This document shows positions 13,447 to 22,444 of a stretch of DNA of 64,000 nucleotides, piece after piece. How positions within the stretch are numbered: position 1 is the stretch's first letter; every line of letters begins with the position of its first letter. Both the position numbers and the translations under genes were made by a program. Under the pieces are notes generated by a model. It did not search any database, had not been told where the DNA came from, and worked only from the letters and a program-made list of their open reading frames with translations. The stretch is taken from NCBI GenBank assembly GCA_963733085.1, contig CAVTBY010000001.1:1-64000 (forward strand), given 5' to 3'. Source of the DNA: Desertimonas sp963733085 (GTDB lineage Bacteria; Actinomycetota; Acidimicrobiia; Acidimicrobiales; Ilumatobacteraceae).

Positions 13447-13481
13447 CGCATGATCATACAGACGCAATGCATGTTCATCCA
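13447..13481 (-). promoter_or_regulatory. tandem ARG boxes over the argC promoter
   Basis: Two 14-bp sites fit the ArgR pattern TGNATNNNNATNCA when read toward argC: TGGATGAACATGCA (13468-13481, full match) and TGTATGATCATGCG (13447-13460, one end base off). Their starts are 21 bp apart, the spacing of classical tandem 18-bp ARG boxes separated by 3 bp. A -10 box TATGAT (13453-13458) lies inside the proximal box, with a weak TTGGAT 18 bases upstream. ArgR binding would therefore cover the promoter. Confidence 0.72.
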
Positions 13482-13526
13482 AACCTCGGTTCGACGAGCC
13501 GCGGCGAGCCGATCGGGCCGCCCGCG

Positions 13527-13539
13527 TACACTTGGCGGC
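13527..13539 (+). promoter_or_regulatory. leaderless -10 box for yqgE
   Basis: TACACT at 13527-13532 is followed after 7 bases by the GTG at 13540, the spacing of a leaderless transcript. It fixes the start of the downstream gene, whose open frame runs further upstream through the ARG boxes. Confidence 0.5.
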
Positions 13540-14127
13540 GTGCTACCGGGACCGGCTCCGACGCGGGGACGATTGCTCGTCGCCACGCCGTTGCTCGATG
13601 ACCCGAACTTCGATCGCTCGGTCGTGTACATGGTCGAGCACCATGACGAGGGTGCCCTCGGGCTCGTGCTCAACCGGCCGAGCGGTGAGGAGCTCGTCGA
13701 TCCCTTGGAAGGTTGGGTGTCGGCGCAGTCGGCTCCGTCGCGGGTGTTCTCCGGCGGGCCGGTCGAGCCGGACGCGCTGATCGCCCTCGCCCGCCTCGAA
13801 CACCGCGTCACCGCCGGACAGGCCGATGACGACGACACCAACTACCTCGCTCCGCTCACCGGTGACATCGCCTCGGCCGACCTCGCCGCCGACCCGGCGC
13901 TCGTGATCGGTCGGATCAACGCCTTGCGGGTCTTCCGCGGCTACGCCGGCTGGGAGCCCGGCCAGCTCGAGGCGGAGATCGAGTCCGGGTCGTGGATCGT
14001 CGTCGACTCCGAGTCCGCCGACGTCTTCACGAACGATCCCGACGAGCTGTGGCGCAGCGTGTTGCGCCGCCAACCCGGCCGCCTCGGCTGGCTCGCCGAA
14101 GCCCCCGACGACCTCGCCTGGAACTAG
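13540..14127 (+). CDS. YqgE/AlgH family protein (DUF179)
   Basis: 195 residues. It shows the family hallmarks: GRLLVATPLLDDPNFDRSVV near the N terminus, GALGLVLNRPS, then FSGGPVEPDALIAL and RVFRGYAGWEPGQLEAEI. The family folds as a compact alpha/beta protein; no catalytic role is established. The start is set by the leaderless -10 box. It is divergent from argC and converges on pheT, whose stop lies 7 bases beyond its own. Confidence 0.9.
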   Translation: MLPGPAPTRGRLLVATPLLDDPNFDRSVVYMVEHHDEGALGLVLNRPSGEELVDPLEGWVSAQSAPSRVFSGGPVEPDALIALARLEHRVTAGQADDDDTNYLAPLTGDIASADLAADPALVIGRINALRVFRGYAGWEPGQLEAEIESGSWIVVDSESADVFTNDPDELWRSVLRRQPGRLGWLAEAPDDLAWN

Positions 14128-14133
14128 CGGGGG

Positions 14134-16484
14134 TTAGGCGCGGAGGGTGGCGCCGAGCTTTTCGGCGGCGGTGCGGACCTGGGCGACGACGGCGGCGGTG
14201 TCGGCGTCGGTCAGCGTGCGGTCGGCAGCCTGCAGGCGCAGGCGATAGGCGAGGCTTCGCGACCCGTCGGTGACGCCCGGGCCGCGGTACACGTCGAACA
14301 GCTCGAGGCCGACGAGCAGGTTGCCGGCTCCCTGACGGATCGCCTTCTCGAGCTTCTCGGCCGGAATCGTCTCGTCGAGCACGAACGCCATGTCGAGGTC
14401 GCTCGATGGGTGCCGGCTCGTCGCCTTCCACCGCGCCGGCTTCGGCTCGCCGGCGAGGACGACCGACAGATCGAGCTCGAGGATCGCGACACGCCCGCTG
14501 ATCTCGTAGGCCTCGAGAACGGCCGGGGCGACCTCGCCGACGCTTCCGATCGTGTCCCGACCGGCGACCAGCGCGGCCGAACGAGTCGGATGGAGCCCCG
14601 CCGGAACGCGCTGCTGGTCGATCCGTGCCCCCGTCCCGAGGGCGGCGGCGAGCTCACGCCACACGGCGAGCGCCGCCGGCGCTTCCGCGCCGGCGAGGAC
14701 CACGCCGAGCATCTCGCGCTCGTCGGGGAGCTCGCCGGGTCCCGGCGGGTAGACGTGACCGATCTCGAAGAGCGCCACGTCCGGGTGGCGGTGGGACTCG
14801 TTGAAAGCCACGGCGCGCAGCAATCCCGGGCGCAGCGACGGACGCAACACGTCCTCGTCGGCGACGAGCGGGTTGGTGATGCGCAGCACCTCGCCGTCGA
14901 GGCCGGCGCGGTGGAGGTCGTCGTCGGACAGGAACGGCGACGGCATCACCTCGGAGATGCCGAGCCCGAGCAGCACCTCGCGAACCAGGCGACGACGCTG
15001 CTGGGCGGGCTGAGGTGACCGTGCAGCGGCGACAGCGGCACCCGCTTGGGCACGTTCTCGTAGCCGTAGTGACGGGCGACCTCCTCGATGACGTCGATCT
15101 CGGCGGTCGCATCCGGCCGCCAGCTCGGCAAGTCGACGGTCAGCGCCTCGGGATCGTCCCCGGCGACGGTGAACCCGATCGGATCGAGCAGCTTGGCGAC
15201 GTCGTCGCGCGTCAACTCGACGCCGATGATCCGCTCGGCCTGGCTGACCCGCAGGGACGTACTGCCGCGATTCAGCGGGCAGCGACTCGGCGCGGGCGTC
15301 GACGGCACCGGCGTGGACGACGAGGTCGGGACACGTCTCGCCGAGCAGCTCGACGAACCGGGCGATCGCCGTGTCGATGCCGTAGGCGTCCACGCCTCGC
15401 TCCCACCGCGCCGATGCGTCGCTGCGCAAGCCGGTCCGGGTGACGCTGGCGGCGATGCCGATCGGCTCGAACCAGGCGAACTCGAGGGCCACGGTGGTCG
15501 TCGCGTCGCCGATCTCGGTGTGCTCGCCGCCCATGATCCCGGCCAATCCGATCGGTGCGTCGTGGGCGTCGCAGATCAGCAGCTCGTCGGCCGTCAGCGC
15601 GCGCGTCATCCCGTCGAGGGTGGTGAGCTGCTCGCCATCGGCGGCAAGTCGCACCCGGATCCCACCGCCACCGAGGGTGGCCAGGTCGTAGGCGTGGTTC
15701 GGCTGGTTCAGTTCGAGCATCACGTAGTTGGACACGTCGACGACGTTGTTGATCGGGCGCTGGCCGACGGCGAGCAACCGCGCCGCCATCCACGGCGCGC
15801 TGGGACCGACCTCGATGCCCGACAGGATCGTCAGGGTGAACCGGCCGCAGCGCTGTCCGGCGACGATCTCGACGGTCGCCGTCGCCGGATCGCCGGCGGC
15901 GGGAGTCGCCGGCCGTGGCGGCGTGAACGGCAGGCCGAGCTTGGCGGCGAGGTCGCGGGCGACGCCGACGTGGCCGAACGCGTCAGGACGGTTGCGCGTG
16001 ACGTCGACGTCGATCACGACGTCGTCGACGAGCCCGGTGACGTCGCCGTAGGGCACGCCCAGTGGGACGTCCGGGGCGAGGACGAGGATGCCGCTGTGGT
16101 CGCTGCCGAGGCCGAGCTCGTGGGCCGAGCAGAGCATTCCGTCCGACGGGATGCCGAGGATCCCCGCGATCCGATCGTGCGACCGTCGGGCATCGTCGTG
16201 CCGACCGTCGCCAGCGGCACGACATCCCCCGGCGCGAAGTTCGATGCGCCGCACCACACGTGGTGCTCGACACCGTCTCCGCGGTCGACCCAGACGCGGA
16301 TCACCTTGGCGGCGTCGGGGTGCCGATCGATGCGAACCACTCGGGCGGTAACGACGCCGGGCACACCACCGACGAGATGTGTGGCGGAGACTTCGATGCC
16401 CAACCCGTTGAGGGTCGCGACCAGAAGGTCGACGTCATTCGCAATCGGGGCGTACTCGCGCAGCCAGTTCAGGGACAACAACAT
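14134..16484 (-). CDS. pheT: phenylalanine--tRNA ligase beta subunit (three frame breaks)
   Basis: Large subunit of the PheRS heterotetramer; carries editing and tRNA-binding domains. It begins MLLSLNWLREYAP, followed by the OB-fold tRNA-binding domain with HHVWCGASNFAPGD. B3/B4 editing motifs follow, and an FDX-ACB anticodon-binding domain ends the protein. The frame changes at 16162-16165 (a base missing), 15254-15256 (an extra base) and about 15003-15009 (a base missing), all in short G/C runs. Between the last two, about 80 residues lie in another frame. Correcting all three gives 783 residues. The ATG overlaps the pheS stop as TGATG. Confidence 0.9.
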
Positions 16485-17491
16485 CAGAACTGCTCCGCGA
16501 AGCGAATGTCGCCGGTGTACATCTCGCGGAGGTCCTCCACGCCGTGGCGCTCCTTGGCCATCCGGTCGATGCCGAACCCGAAGGCGAAACCGCTCCATTC
16601 CTCGGGATCGACGCCGCACGCGGTGAGCACCGCCGGGTGGACCATTCCGCACCCGCCGAGCTCCAACCAGCGACCGTCGGGCTGGCGGATGTCGAACTCT
16701 CCGGACGGCTCGGTGAACGGGAAGTAGCTCGGTCGCAGGCGGCTCGTGAAGCCCTCACCGAAGTACGCCTTGGTGAACGCCTCCATCGTCCCGGCCAGAT
16801 GGCCGAGGTTGATGTCGCGGTCGACGACGAGCCCCTCGATCTGGTGGAACACCGGCATGTGTGTCGCGTCCGGGGTGTCGCGGCGGAAGACGCGGCCGGG
16901 AGCGATGAGGTACACGGGCGGAGAAGTCGCGAGCATCGCCCGGATCTGCACCGGCGACGTGTGCGTGCGCAGCACCGTGGTGCCGCTCGGTGCGCCGGCG
17001 TGGTCGACGAACATCGTGTCCCACTCGGTGCGCGCCGGGTGGCTCGCCGGCATGTTCAACGCCTCGAAGTTGAACCAGTCGGTCTCCACCTCGGGGCCTT
17101 CGGCGACGGTGAAGCCGAGCCCGACGAACACGTCCTCGAGCCGCTCCCAGGCCTGCGTCACCGGGTGCTTGTGGCCGCGCCGGGGCGCCGGCAGGAACTC
17201 GGTGAGGTCGAGTCGCTCGGCGGCGATGCGGGCGTCGAGCGCCTCGGCGTGGAGCGTCTGGCGACGCGCTGCGAGCGCCGCGGTCACCGCCTCAGTCGTC
17301 TCGTTGAGCGCACGGCCGGCGGCCTTGCGCTCGTCGGCGTCGGGCACGGCACCGAGCGCGGTCTTCAGCGTCGCCAGCGTGCCGCGTTTGCCGAGCAGAT
17401 CCTGGTCGAGGCGGATGATGTCGTCGAGTGCTCCAGCCGCGGCGATCTTCTCGAGCGCCGCTTCCCGGGCGGCGCGGATGTCGTCGATCAC
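16484..17491 (-). CDS. pheS: phenylalanine--tRNA ligase alpha subunit
   Basis: 335 residues, intact. An N-terminal coiled-coil arm (about residues 1-90, rich in Ala/Glu/Arg) that contacts tRNA-Phe precedes the class II catalytic core. Core motifs include FNFEALNMPASHPAR, RTHTSPVQIRAM, FRRDTPDATHMPVFHQIEG and GGCGMVHPAVL. It makes the active site of PheRS with PheT. Translation of pheT is coupled by a TGATG overlap. Confidence 0.97.
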   Translation of the reverse strand: MIDDIRAAREAALEKIAAAGALDDIIRLDQDLLGKRGTLATLKTALGAVPDADERKAAGRALNETTEAVTAALAARRQTLHAEALDARIAAERLDLTEFLPAPRRGHKHPVTQAWERLEDVFVGLGFTVAEGPEVETDWFNFEALNMPASHPARTEWDTMFVDHAGAPSGTTVLRTHTSPVQIRAMLATSPPVYLIAPGRVFRRDTPDATHMPVFHQIEGLVVDRDINLGHLAGTMEAFTKAYFGEGFTSRLRPSYFPFTEPSGEFDIRQPDGRWLELGGCGMVHPAVLTACGVDPEEWSGFAFGFGIDRMAKERHGVEDLREMYTGDIRFAEQF

Positions 17492-17642
17492 GAGTCTCTC
17501 TTTCGGGGTCGGGCGGTCGTCAGAAACGGGGTCCCCGGATGAGCTCGCAGAGCGGCGCGCGTGAGTACGTGATCACCGTCCCCGGAGTCACCCGGGGCGG
17601 GGAAATCGCCGACTGGCGTGCCACATACGAACGCCGACGATA
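17492..17642 (-). promoter_or_regulatory. pheST 5' region with a GC hairpin
   Basis: 151 bases separate pheS from the membrane-protein stop. A perfect 6-bp stem CCCCGG/CCGGGG with a 6-base loop lies at 17580-17597. I find no T-box sequence and no clear phenylalanine-rich leader peptide. The hairpin may end upstream transcription or sit in the pheS leader. Confidence 0.4.
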
Positions 17643-19553
17643 TCAGCACCGCTGCTCGTCAGGGGTACTCGGTTGCTCGATGACGATCGTCTGGTAGTCC
17701 GCCGACGACCGCTGTTCGAGCTCGAACCAGCGATCGAACGCATCGCGTTGATCCTGCGGAATCGTCACGAGACCCGATCGCCGCCAGCCGTCGAGGTGGC
17801 GGGCGAGCCCCGCCGCCGGCAGATCCGGGGTCGTCAGGACCGTCCGCAACTCCTTCGTCGACTCCTCGCCGAGGGCGTCGAGAGCGGCACCGTCGACGTC
17901 GATGGCGCCCTCGCGCAGGAGGTCGCCAAACCGTTCTTGAAGGTCGGCGTACTCGTCCAGTTCGGCGTCGCTGATCCCGGCGACTTCGGCGATGACTGTC
18001 GAACCGGGTGCCAGCCGAGGCTCCGGCCCGGAGATGAGCAGCACACGGTCATGGCGTCCGGCCTCGGCGCAGCGGGACTCGCCGAAGCGGTTCAGGTTGC
18101 GGCTCTCCGGAACGAAGTGGAACTCGATCCCGGCCCGCTGCAGTTCGGCGAGCATCACGTACGGATAGTCGTTGGCGAAGAACGCCCGCGAGAGATCGAC
18201 CTCGACGTGATCGTCGACAACGCCCGAGGCGATGGCGGAAGCGAGCTGGGCGCGCAGTGGCTCGCCGATACGTCGAGCCTCGACCTCGTCGATGGCGACC
18301 GATGCCACCGGGTACCGCGGCCACACGGCAAATCCGACGGCGGCGAGTAGGAACACCCCGAGCACAGCCCGTCTCTGGGTCGAGGCCCCACGACGCAACG
18401 CCGAGGCGACGGCGGGCAACGAGCACACCCCGGCGCAGAGGGCCATGCTGACGAACGCGGCGAGCGACCACGCCCAGTAGTAGTTCTGCGGCACCAGACC
18501 GAAGGACGACACGGGGATCCGCGCTGCGGCCACCAGCCCGGCAACGATGGCGACGGCACTGGCGATGCCCATCGCCGAGACCATCGATGCTCTGGCCCGG
18601 AACCCGAGCACGATCACGGTCGCGGCGACGAGCAGCCAGACAAGGACGGCCACCACGGCGCCGAGCAAGCTGATCCCGTCGAACGGAAGCAGGAACGTGC
18701 GCATCGACGCGGGAGACCAGAACGGTGGAACCAGCGCGGCGCCGGCCATGATCTGCACCCCGACCTCGAGTCCGGCGCCGGGGCGGTCGCGGGCGGGGCC
18801 GAGCACGGTGCCGAGGTTGCCCGTCCCGACGAACTGGTCGACGAGCGGCTGCAGCCAGCACAAGGCACCGAGGGCGAGGGACCAGACCGCGACTGATGTC
18901 CATCCGTCGCGGTTGCGCCAGGTGACCGCGATGAAGCCCGCCAGCCCGGCGACGAACACGAGGGTGGCCGGGTAGCCGTAGGTGAAGTGGGTCTGCACGA
19001 CGAGGCTGGCAACGACCACGGCGATCGGAACGGCGATGCGCACGCCGACCCACATCGCTGCGCTCAGCCACAGCAAGGCGTACAGCGGTAGCACCATCGC
19101 CTGCTGCTGTCGCGCGTCGATGAGCCACGACAGTCCGAGCGAGGCGACGAACAGGGTCGTGCCTGCCATCACGCCGACGACGACCGCCGGGCGGAACATC
19201 CGCCGGGCAACGGTCCACACGATCACGATGCTCGCCGCGCTGATCACGGCGGAGCCGACCGCGGTGCCGACGTAGGGCGTCAGCTTGGTGAACGGGGCGA
19301 GGACGTCGAGTTGCAGCGGTCCCAGGTTGTTCACCGGAACACCGACGACCGAGGAGCCCGACGACCAGGCGCCGACCAGCGGGTGGTGCTCCGTCAGGAC
19401 GTCCGCTGATCGGACGGTGAAGTAGGTCGCGTCACCGACAGGTATCCAATCGTTGATGACCGCCCGGACGACGGCGACGACAACGGGCGTGAGCGCTGCG
19501 GCCAGGCTGAGCCACTCCATCGGGAGGGTGCGGACTCGGCGCCCCTCGTTCAC
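17643..19553 (-). CDS. polytopic membrane protein, possible GT-C-type glycosyltransferase
   Basis: 636 residues from a GTG overlapping the upstream methylase stop (GTGA). It opens with a membrane segment after PMEWLSLAAALTPV. The periplasmic-type stretch WIPVGDATYFTVRSADVL has an Asp soon after the first helix, as in GT-C folds. About ten further hydrophobic segments run to residue 440, and a soluble acidic C-terminal domain of roughly 190 residues follows. Function and substrate are unknown; the GT-C idea rests on topology only. An alternative start is the ATG 11 codons downstream. Confidence 0.75.
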   Translation of the reverse strand: MNEGRRVRTLPMEWLSLAAALTPVVVAVVRAVINDWIPVGDATYFTVRSADVLTEHHPLVGAWSSGSSVVGVPVNNLGPLQLDVLAPFTKLTPYVGTAVGSAVISAASIVIVWTVARRMFRPAVVVGVMAGTTLFVASLGLSWLIDARQQQAMVLPLYALLWLSAAMWVGVRIAVPIAVVVASLVVQTHFTYGYPATLVFVAGLAGFIAVTWRNRDGWTSVAVWSLALGALCWLQPLVDQFVGTGNLGTVLGPARDRPGAGLEVGVQIMAGAALVPPFWSPASMRTFLLPFDGISLLGAVVAVLVWLLVAATVIVLGFRARASMVSAMGIASAVAIVAGLVAAARIPVSSFGLVPQNYYWAWSLAAFVSMALCAGVCSLPAVASALRRGASTQRRAVLGVFLLAAVGFAVWPRYPVASVAIDEVEARRIGEPLRAQLASAIASGVVDDHVEVDLSRAFFANDYPYVMLAELQRAGIEFHFVPESRNLNRFGESRCAEAGRHDRVLLISGPEPRLAPGSTVIAEVAGISDAELDEYADLQERFGDLLREGAIDVDGAALDALGEESTKELRTVLTTPDLPAAGLARHLDGWRRSGLVTIPQDQRDAFDRWFELEQRSSADYQTIVIEQPSTPDEQRC

Positions 19554-20317
19554 CGCGACATCTGTGACCCGCCGGCGCGCTGGCGCAGCGCCTCGAAGCA
19601 CAGAACCGTCGTCGCCATCGCCACGTTGAGGCTTTCCGCCCGCCCGCTGTGCTCGATGCGCACCCACTGATCGATTGCCGAATCGGCTTCGAGGCCAGCG
19701 GATTCGTTGCCGGCGACGATGGCGATCCTCCCACTCCAGTCGGTGGCGGTGTGGGCCGAGCCACGATGAGACGACGAGCCGATCAGGCGCAGCCCCGCGG
19801 AGGCAACCTCGGCGAGCGTCGCCGCCACGACTGGAAGGTGGAAGAGGGCGCCAGCCGACGCGCGCACGACTTTCGGGTTGGTCTCGTCGACCGTCCCCGG
19901 AGTGACGACGACGGCGTCGGCACCGGCGGCTTCCGCCGAGCGCACGATCGTCCCCAGGTTCCCCGGCTCGCCGACCCGATCGGCGACCACCACGAAGGCC
20001 GCCGTCGCGAGCACGCCCGGGTCGGGCGGCTGCCCTGTCACCACGGCGAACAGACCCGGCGGTGTCTCCAGATCGGACACGCGCTCGGCAACGCCCGGGG
20101 CCAGCGCGTACAGCTCACTTGGGGTGTCGATCGGTTGCTCACCGGGTGCGACGAACTGGGCCTCGATCCGCCAACCGGCACGGACCGCTTCGGTGGCCAG
20201 CCTGGCCCCTTCGACGACAAACGCACCCTCCTCCAGACGCGAACTACGGCGCCCGATCAGGCGCCGTAGTCGTTGAACCTTGGGATTGGTGAAGCCCAGT
20301 TCGGGCTGGTGAGTCAG
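19550..20317 (-). CDS. SpoU-type RNA 2'-O-methyltransferase
   Basis: The SpoU catalytic domain has its three motifs: DRVGEPGNLGTIVRSAEAAGA, then IAIVAGNESAGL, then IEHSGRAESLNVAMATTV. The N-terminal substrate-binding domain is also present in frame (GFTNPKVQRLRRL, then EEGAFVVEGARLATEAVRAG), so the protein must start upstream of the GTG at 20080. No ATG, GTG or TTG exists in that frame before rplT. The most upstream plausible start is a CTG at 20317 overlapping the rplT stop, or a base error hides the real start. The target is probably 23S rRNA. Confidence 0.85.
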   Translation of the reverse strand: MTHQPELGFTNPKVQRLRRLIGRRSSRLEEGAFVVEGARLATEAVRAGWRIEAQFVAPGEQPIDTPSELYALAPGVAERVSDLETPPGLFAVVTGQPPDPGVLATAAFVVVADRVGEPGNLGTIVRSAEAAGADAVVVTPGTVDETNPKVVRASAGALFHLPVVAATLAEVASAGLRLIGSSSHRGSAHTATDWSGRIAIVAGNESAGLEADSAIDQWVRIEHSGRAESLNVAMATTVLCFEALRQRAGGSQMSR

Positions 20318-20667
20318 AGTGCCGCCTTCGCGGTCTCGACCAGGCGGCCGAACGCCACCGGGTCGGAGACTGCCAGGTCGGCAAGGATGCGCCGGTCGAC
20401 GGCGACACCCGCCGACGTCAGCCCGGCGATGAAGCGGCTGTAGGACAGATCGTGCTCACGGCACCCGGCATTGATTCGCTGAATCCACAGCCGTCGGAAC
20501 TCGCCCTTGCGCGCCCGCCGGTCGCGGAACGTGTACTGGCCGCTGCGCATGACCTGTTCGTTGGCGGCCCGGAACGACCGACTCTTGTTGCCGTAGTAGC
20601 CCTTGGCCCGTTCGAGAACCTTCTTGTGCCGGTTCTTGGCGGTGACGCCGCGCTTCACGCGTGCCAT
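20314..20667 (-). CDS. rplT: 50S ribosomal protein L20
   Basis: 117 residues, standard length. The N-terminal MARVKRGVTAKNRHKKVLERAKGYY arm threads into 23S rRNA; the globular C-terminal half contains LWIQRINAGCREHDLSYS. Order infC-rpmI-rplT is the conserved operon. Its stop overlaps the beginning of the SpoU gene. Confidence 0.99.
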   Translation of the reverse strand: MARVKRGVTAKNRHKKVLERAKGYYGNKSRSFRAANEQVMRSGQYTFRDRRARKGEFRRLWIQRINAGCREHDLSYSRFIAGLTSAGVAVDRRILADLAVSDPVAFGRLVETAKAAL

Positions 20668-20703
20668 GTCAGCTCTTCTCCTTGCTGCGTGGGGTGGGTC
20701 GGG

Positions 20704-20901
20704 TCAGCGTTCGCCGAGGAGACGCTTGATCTTGGGCAGGTCGGCCGAGTGGACGTCGGCATCGGACTTGACGCGCCGCTTACGGGGACCGGACTTCTCG
20801 TAGAACTTGTGCTGGTTCATCTGCTGGGCGCGGCGCAACCGTCCACTGCCCGTGGTCTTGAACCGCTTGGCAGCGGTCTTCGAGGTCTTCATCTTTGGCA
20901 T
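20704..20901 (-). CDS. rpmI: 50S ribosomal protein L35
   Basis: 65 residues, very basic: MPKMKTSKTAAKRFKTTGSG at the N terminus is the L35 signature. It sits 36 bases upstream of rplT and 38 downstream of infC. Confidence 0.98.
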   Translation of the reverse strand: MPKMKTSKTAAKRFKTTGSGRLRRAQQMNQHKFYEKSGPRKRRVKSDADVHSADLPKIKRLLGER

Positions 20902-20939
20902 GTCGTGGGCTCCGGTGGGGGATGTGGACGTGGTGTCGA

Positions 20940-21587
20940 TCAGGCGGATTGCGTGGTTGCCGGCTGGGAAACTGGTTCGGCAGCGACGATTGCAGCCGGC
21001 TGGTCGCCGTCGGCGCTGACATCAGTTGCTGCACTCGTCGGCTCGTCGTCACCCTTGGGCAGTGGCTTGCGGTCGGGAGCGAGCACCATCGACATGTTCC
21101 GACCCTCGAGTCGGGCTTGCGTCTCGACCTTCACGTGATCACCAACGACGGTCAACACGTCGTCGAGGATCTTCGAGCCGAGCTCCGGGTGGGCCATCTC
21201 GCGGCCCCGGAATTGCATCGTCACCTTGACCTTGTGGCCTTCGTTGAGGAACTGGTCGATCTTGCGCACCTTCGTGTCGAAGTCGCCACGCCCGATCTTC
21301 GGCTTGAACTTGACCTCCTTGATGGAGACGTTCGCCGACTTCCTGCGAGATTCCTTGGCCTTCTGGGCTTCCTCGTAGCGGAACTTCCCGTAGTCCATGA
21401 TCCGGCACACCGGTGGATTGGCCATCGGCGCGACCTCGACAAGGTCGAGATCGAGTTCTTTGGCCATGCGTAACGCGTCGGGAACGGTCTTGATCCCGAG
21501 TTGGTCGCCGTCCGGACCGATGAGGCGGACCTCACGGGCACGGATGCGGTCATTGATCCGGTGCTCTGCGCGTTGTGGCGCGGCTAT
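20940..21587 (-). CDS. infC: translation initiation factor IF-3 with ATA start
   Basis: About 215 residues. The N-domain begins RINDRIRAREVRLIGPDG, followed by MAKELDLDLVEVAP and MDYGKFRYEEAQKAKE; the C-domain includes EVKFKPKIGRGDFDTK. An acidic Ala/Pro-rich tail of about 30 residues extends the C terminus. No ATG or GTG exists before INDR in this frame. An in-frame TGA lies just upstream, and ATA at 21587 follows an AGGGG tract by 9 bases. infC is known for rare start codons (AUU in E. coli) that give autoregulation by IF-3, so ATA is plausible here. Confidence 0.9.
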   Translation of the reverse strand: MAAPQRAEHRINDRIRAREVRLIGPDGDQLGIKTVPDALRMAKELDLDLVEVAPMANPPVCRIMDYGKFRYEEAQKAKESRRKSANVSIKEVKFKPKIGRGDFDTKVRKIDQFLNEGHKVKVTMQFRGREMAHPELGSKILDDVLTVVGDHVKVETQARLEGRNMSMVLAPDRKPLPKGDDEPTSAATDVSADGDQPAAIVAAEPVSQPATTQSA

Positions 21588-21783
21588 GGCTGCTCACCCC
21601 TGTGCAATGGCTGATCGCTCCTTGTGTCGGTTGCTTGTGGTCGGTTGCTGTGTATCAGCTCGACGCGAAGCCCGCGGAGCTGATCTGAGCACACCGCCCA
21701 GCCGTGCCGTAGGACCCGGGCGCACGCACACGTCGTGGTGGCCGGGTGGGGGTCGCCCCCACTTCGCTTCGATATGGCCACAC
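21588..21783 (-). promoter_or_regulatory. infC leader with hairpin
   Basis: About 200 bases between infC and a divergent gene. An 8-bp perfect stem ATCAGCTC/GAGCTGAT (21654-21661 and 21677-21684) with a GC-rich 15-base loop lies in the infC leader. IF-3/L35/L20 operons often carry autoregulatory leaders; I cannot match this one to a named structure. Confidence 0.4.
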
Positions 21784-21796
21784 TAGGGTAGCTCAG
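21784..21796 (+). promoter_or_regulatory. leaderless -10 box for the DUF1844-like gene
   Basis: TAGGGT at 21784-21789, then 7 bases, then GTG at 21797. Same geometry as the other leaderless starts. Confidence 0.5.
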
Positions 21797-22228
21797 GTGT
21801 CGGAGGAATCCACGCCCCAGGAGGCCGAGGAGGCCGAGGAGGCCCCGGAATCCGAAGCCGCCGAGACGGTGCTCGGCGACGCCGAGCAAGCGATCGAGGA
21901 CGCCCGCCGGCGGCTCTCCGAAGCGCCGGCGGAGCTCGTCGTCACCAATCACGTCATGGGTCTCTACGAGCTGGCCGCGATTCACCTGTCGGCGACACCA
22001 CCGAATCTGCCGGCGGCGTCGCTGGCGATCGACGCCGTTGGCAGCCTCGTCGAAGGGCTCGGCGACCGGCTCGGTGAGGACTCGCCGACGCTGCGTGACG
22101 CCCTTGCCAACATTCGCATGGCCTTCGTGGCGGTGAAGTCAGCGGCGACCGACGCGTCCGGCGAAACGACCGATCCGAGCAGCGACGACGCGCCCGCGGC
22201 GCACGACGACACCCTCGGCTCGCAATAG
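21797..22228 (+). CDS. DUF1844-like small protein
   Basis: 143 residues. An acidic N terminus (repeated EAEEAEEAPE) precedes a helical core, VVTNHVMGLYELAAIHLS, then LAIDAVGSLVEGLGDRLGE. This resembles DUF1844 proteins, which have no known function; the assignment is moderate. An Asp/Ala-rich tail overlaps the end of the convergent ATL gene by 90 bases. Confidence 0.65.
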   Translation: MSEESTPQEAEEAEEAPESEAAETVLGDAEQAIEDARRRLSEAPAELVVTNHVMGLYELAAIHLSATPPNLPAASLAIDAVGSLVEGLGDRLGEDSPTLRDALANIRMAFVAVKSAATDASGETTDPSSDDAPAAHDDTLGSQ

Positions 22229-22444
22229 CTCTGCCTGGCGGCCCGCCTTGTGGGTGACGATCCGCCCGTCGGCGCGCACGACGCGCCACCACGGCAACTC
22301 GACGTCCGTGCTGGCGAGCAGGGCCCCAACCGCCCGCGCCGCGCCAGGGCGACCGGCGTCGTGGGCGACGTCGCCGTAGCTGACCACTTCACCGGGGGCG
22401 AGCGAGGCGACGACGGCAGTGATCTCGTCGGCCAGACCAGTCAC
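22139..22444 (-). CDS. alkyltransferase-like protein (ATL, MGMT family)
   Basis: 101 residues related to the DNA-binding domain of O6-methylguanine methyltransferase: PGEVVSYGDVAHDAGRPGAARAVGALL, then LPWWRVVRADGRI. The alkyl-accepting PCHR cysteine is replaced by Trp (PWWRV), the hallmark of ATL proteins. These bind alkylated guanine without repairing it and flag it for excision repair. The last 20 or so residues are Arg-rich and overlap the convergent gene, so a frame error near the end is possible. GTG start overlaps the upstream stop (GTGA). Confidence 0.85.
   Translation of the reverse strand: MTGLADEITAVVASLAPGEVVSYGDVAHDAGRPGAARAVGALLASTDVELPWWRVVRADGRIVTHKAGRQAELLRAEGVVVRRGRVVAARIGRFAGRVGRR

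Noticed and set aside
17492..17642. T-box or phenylalanine attenuator before pheS
   Set aside because: No T-box core sequence, no Phe-rich leader peptide and no convincing terminator/antiterminator pair.
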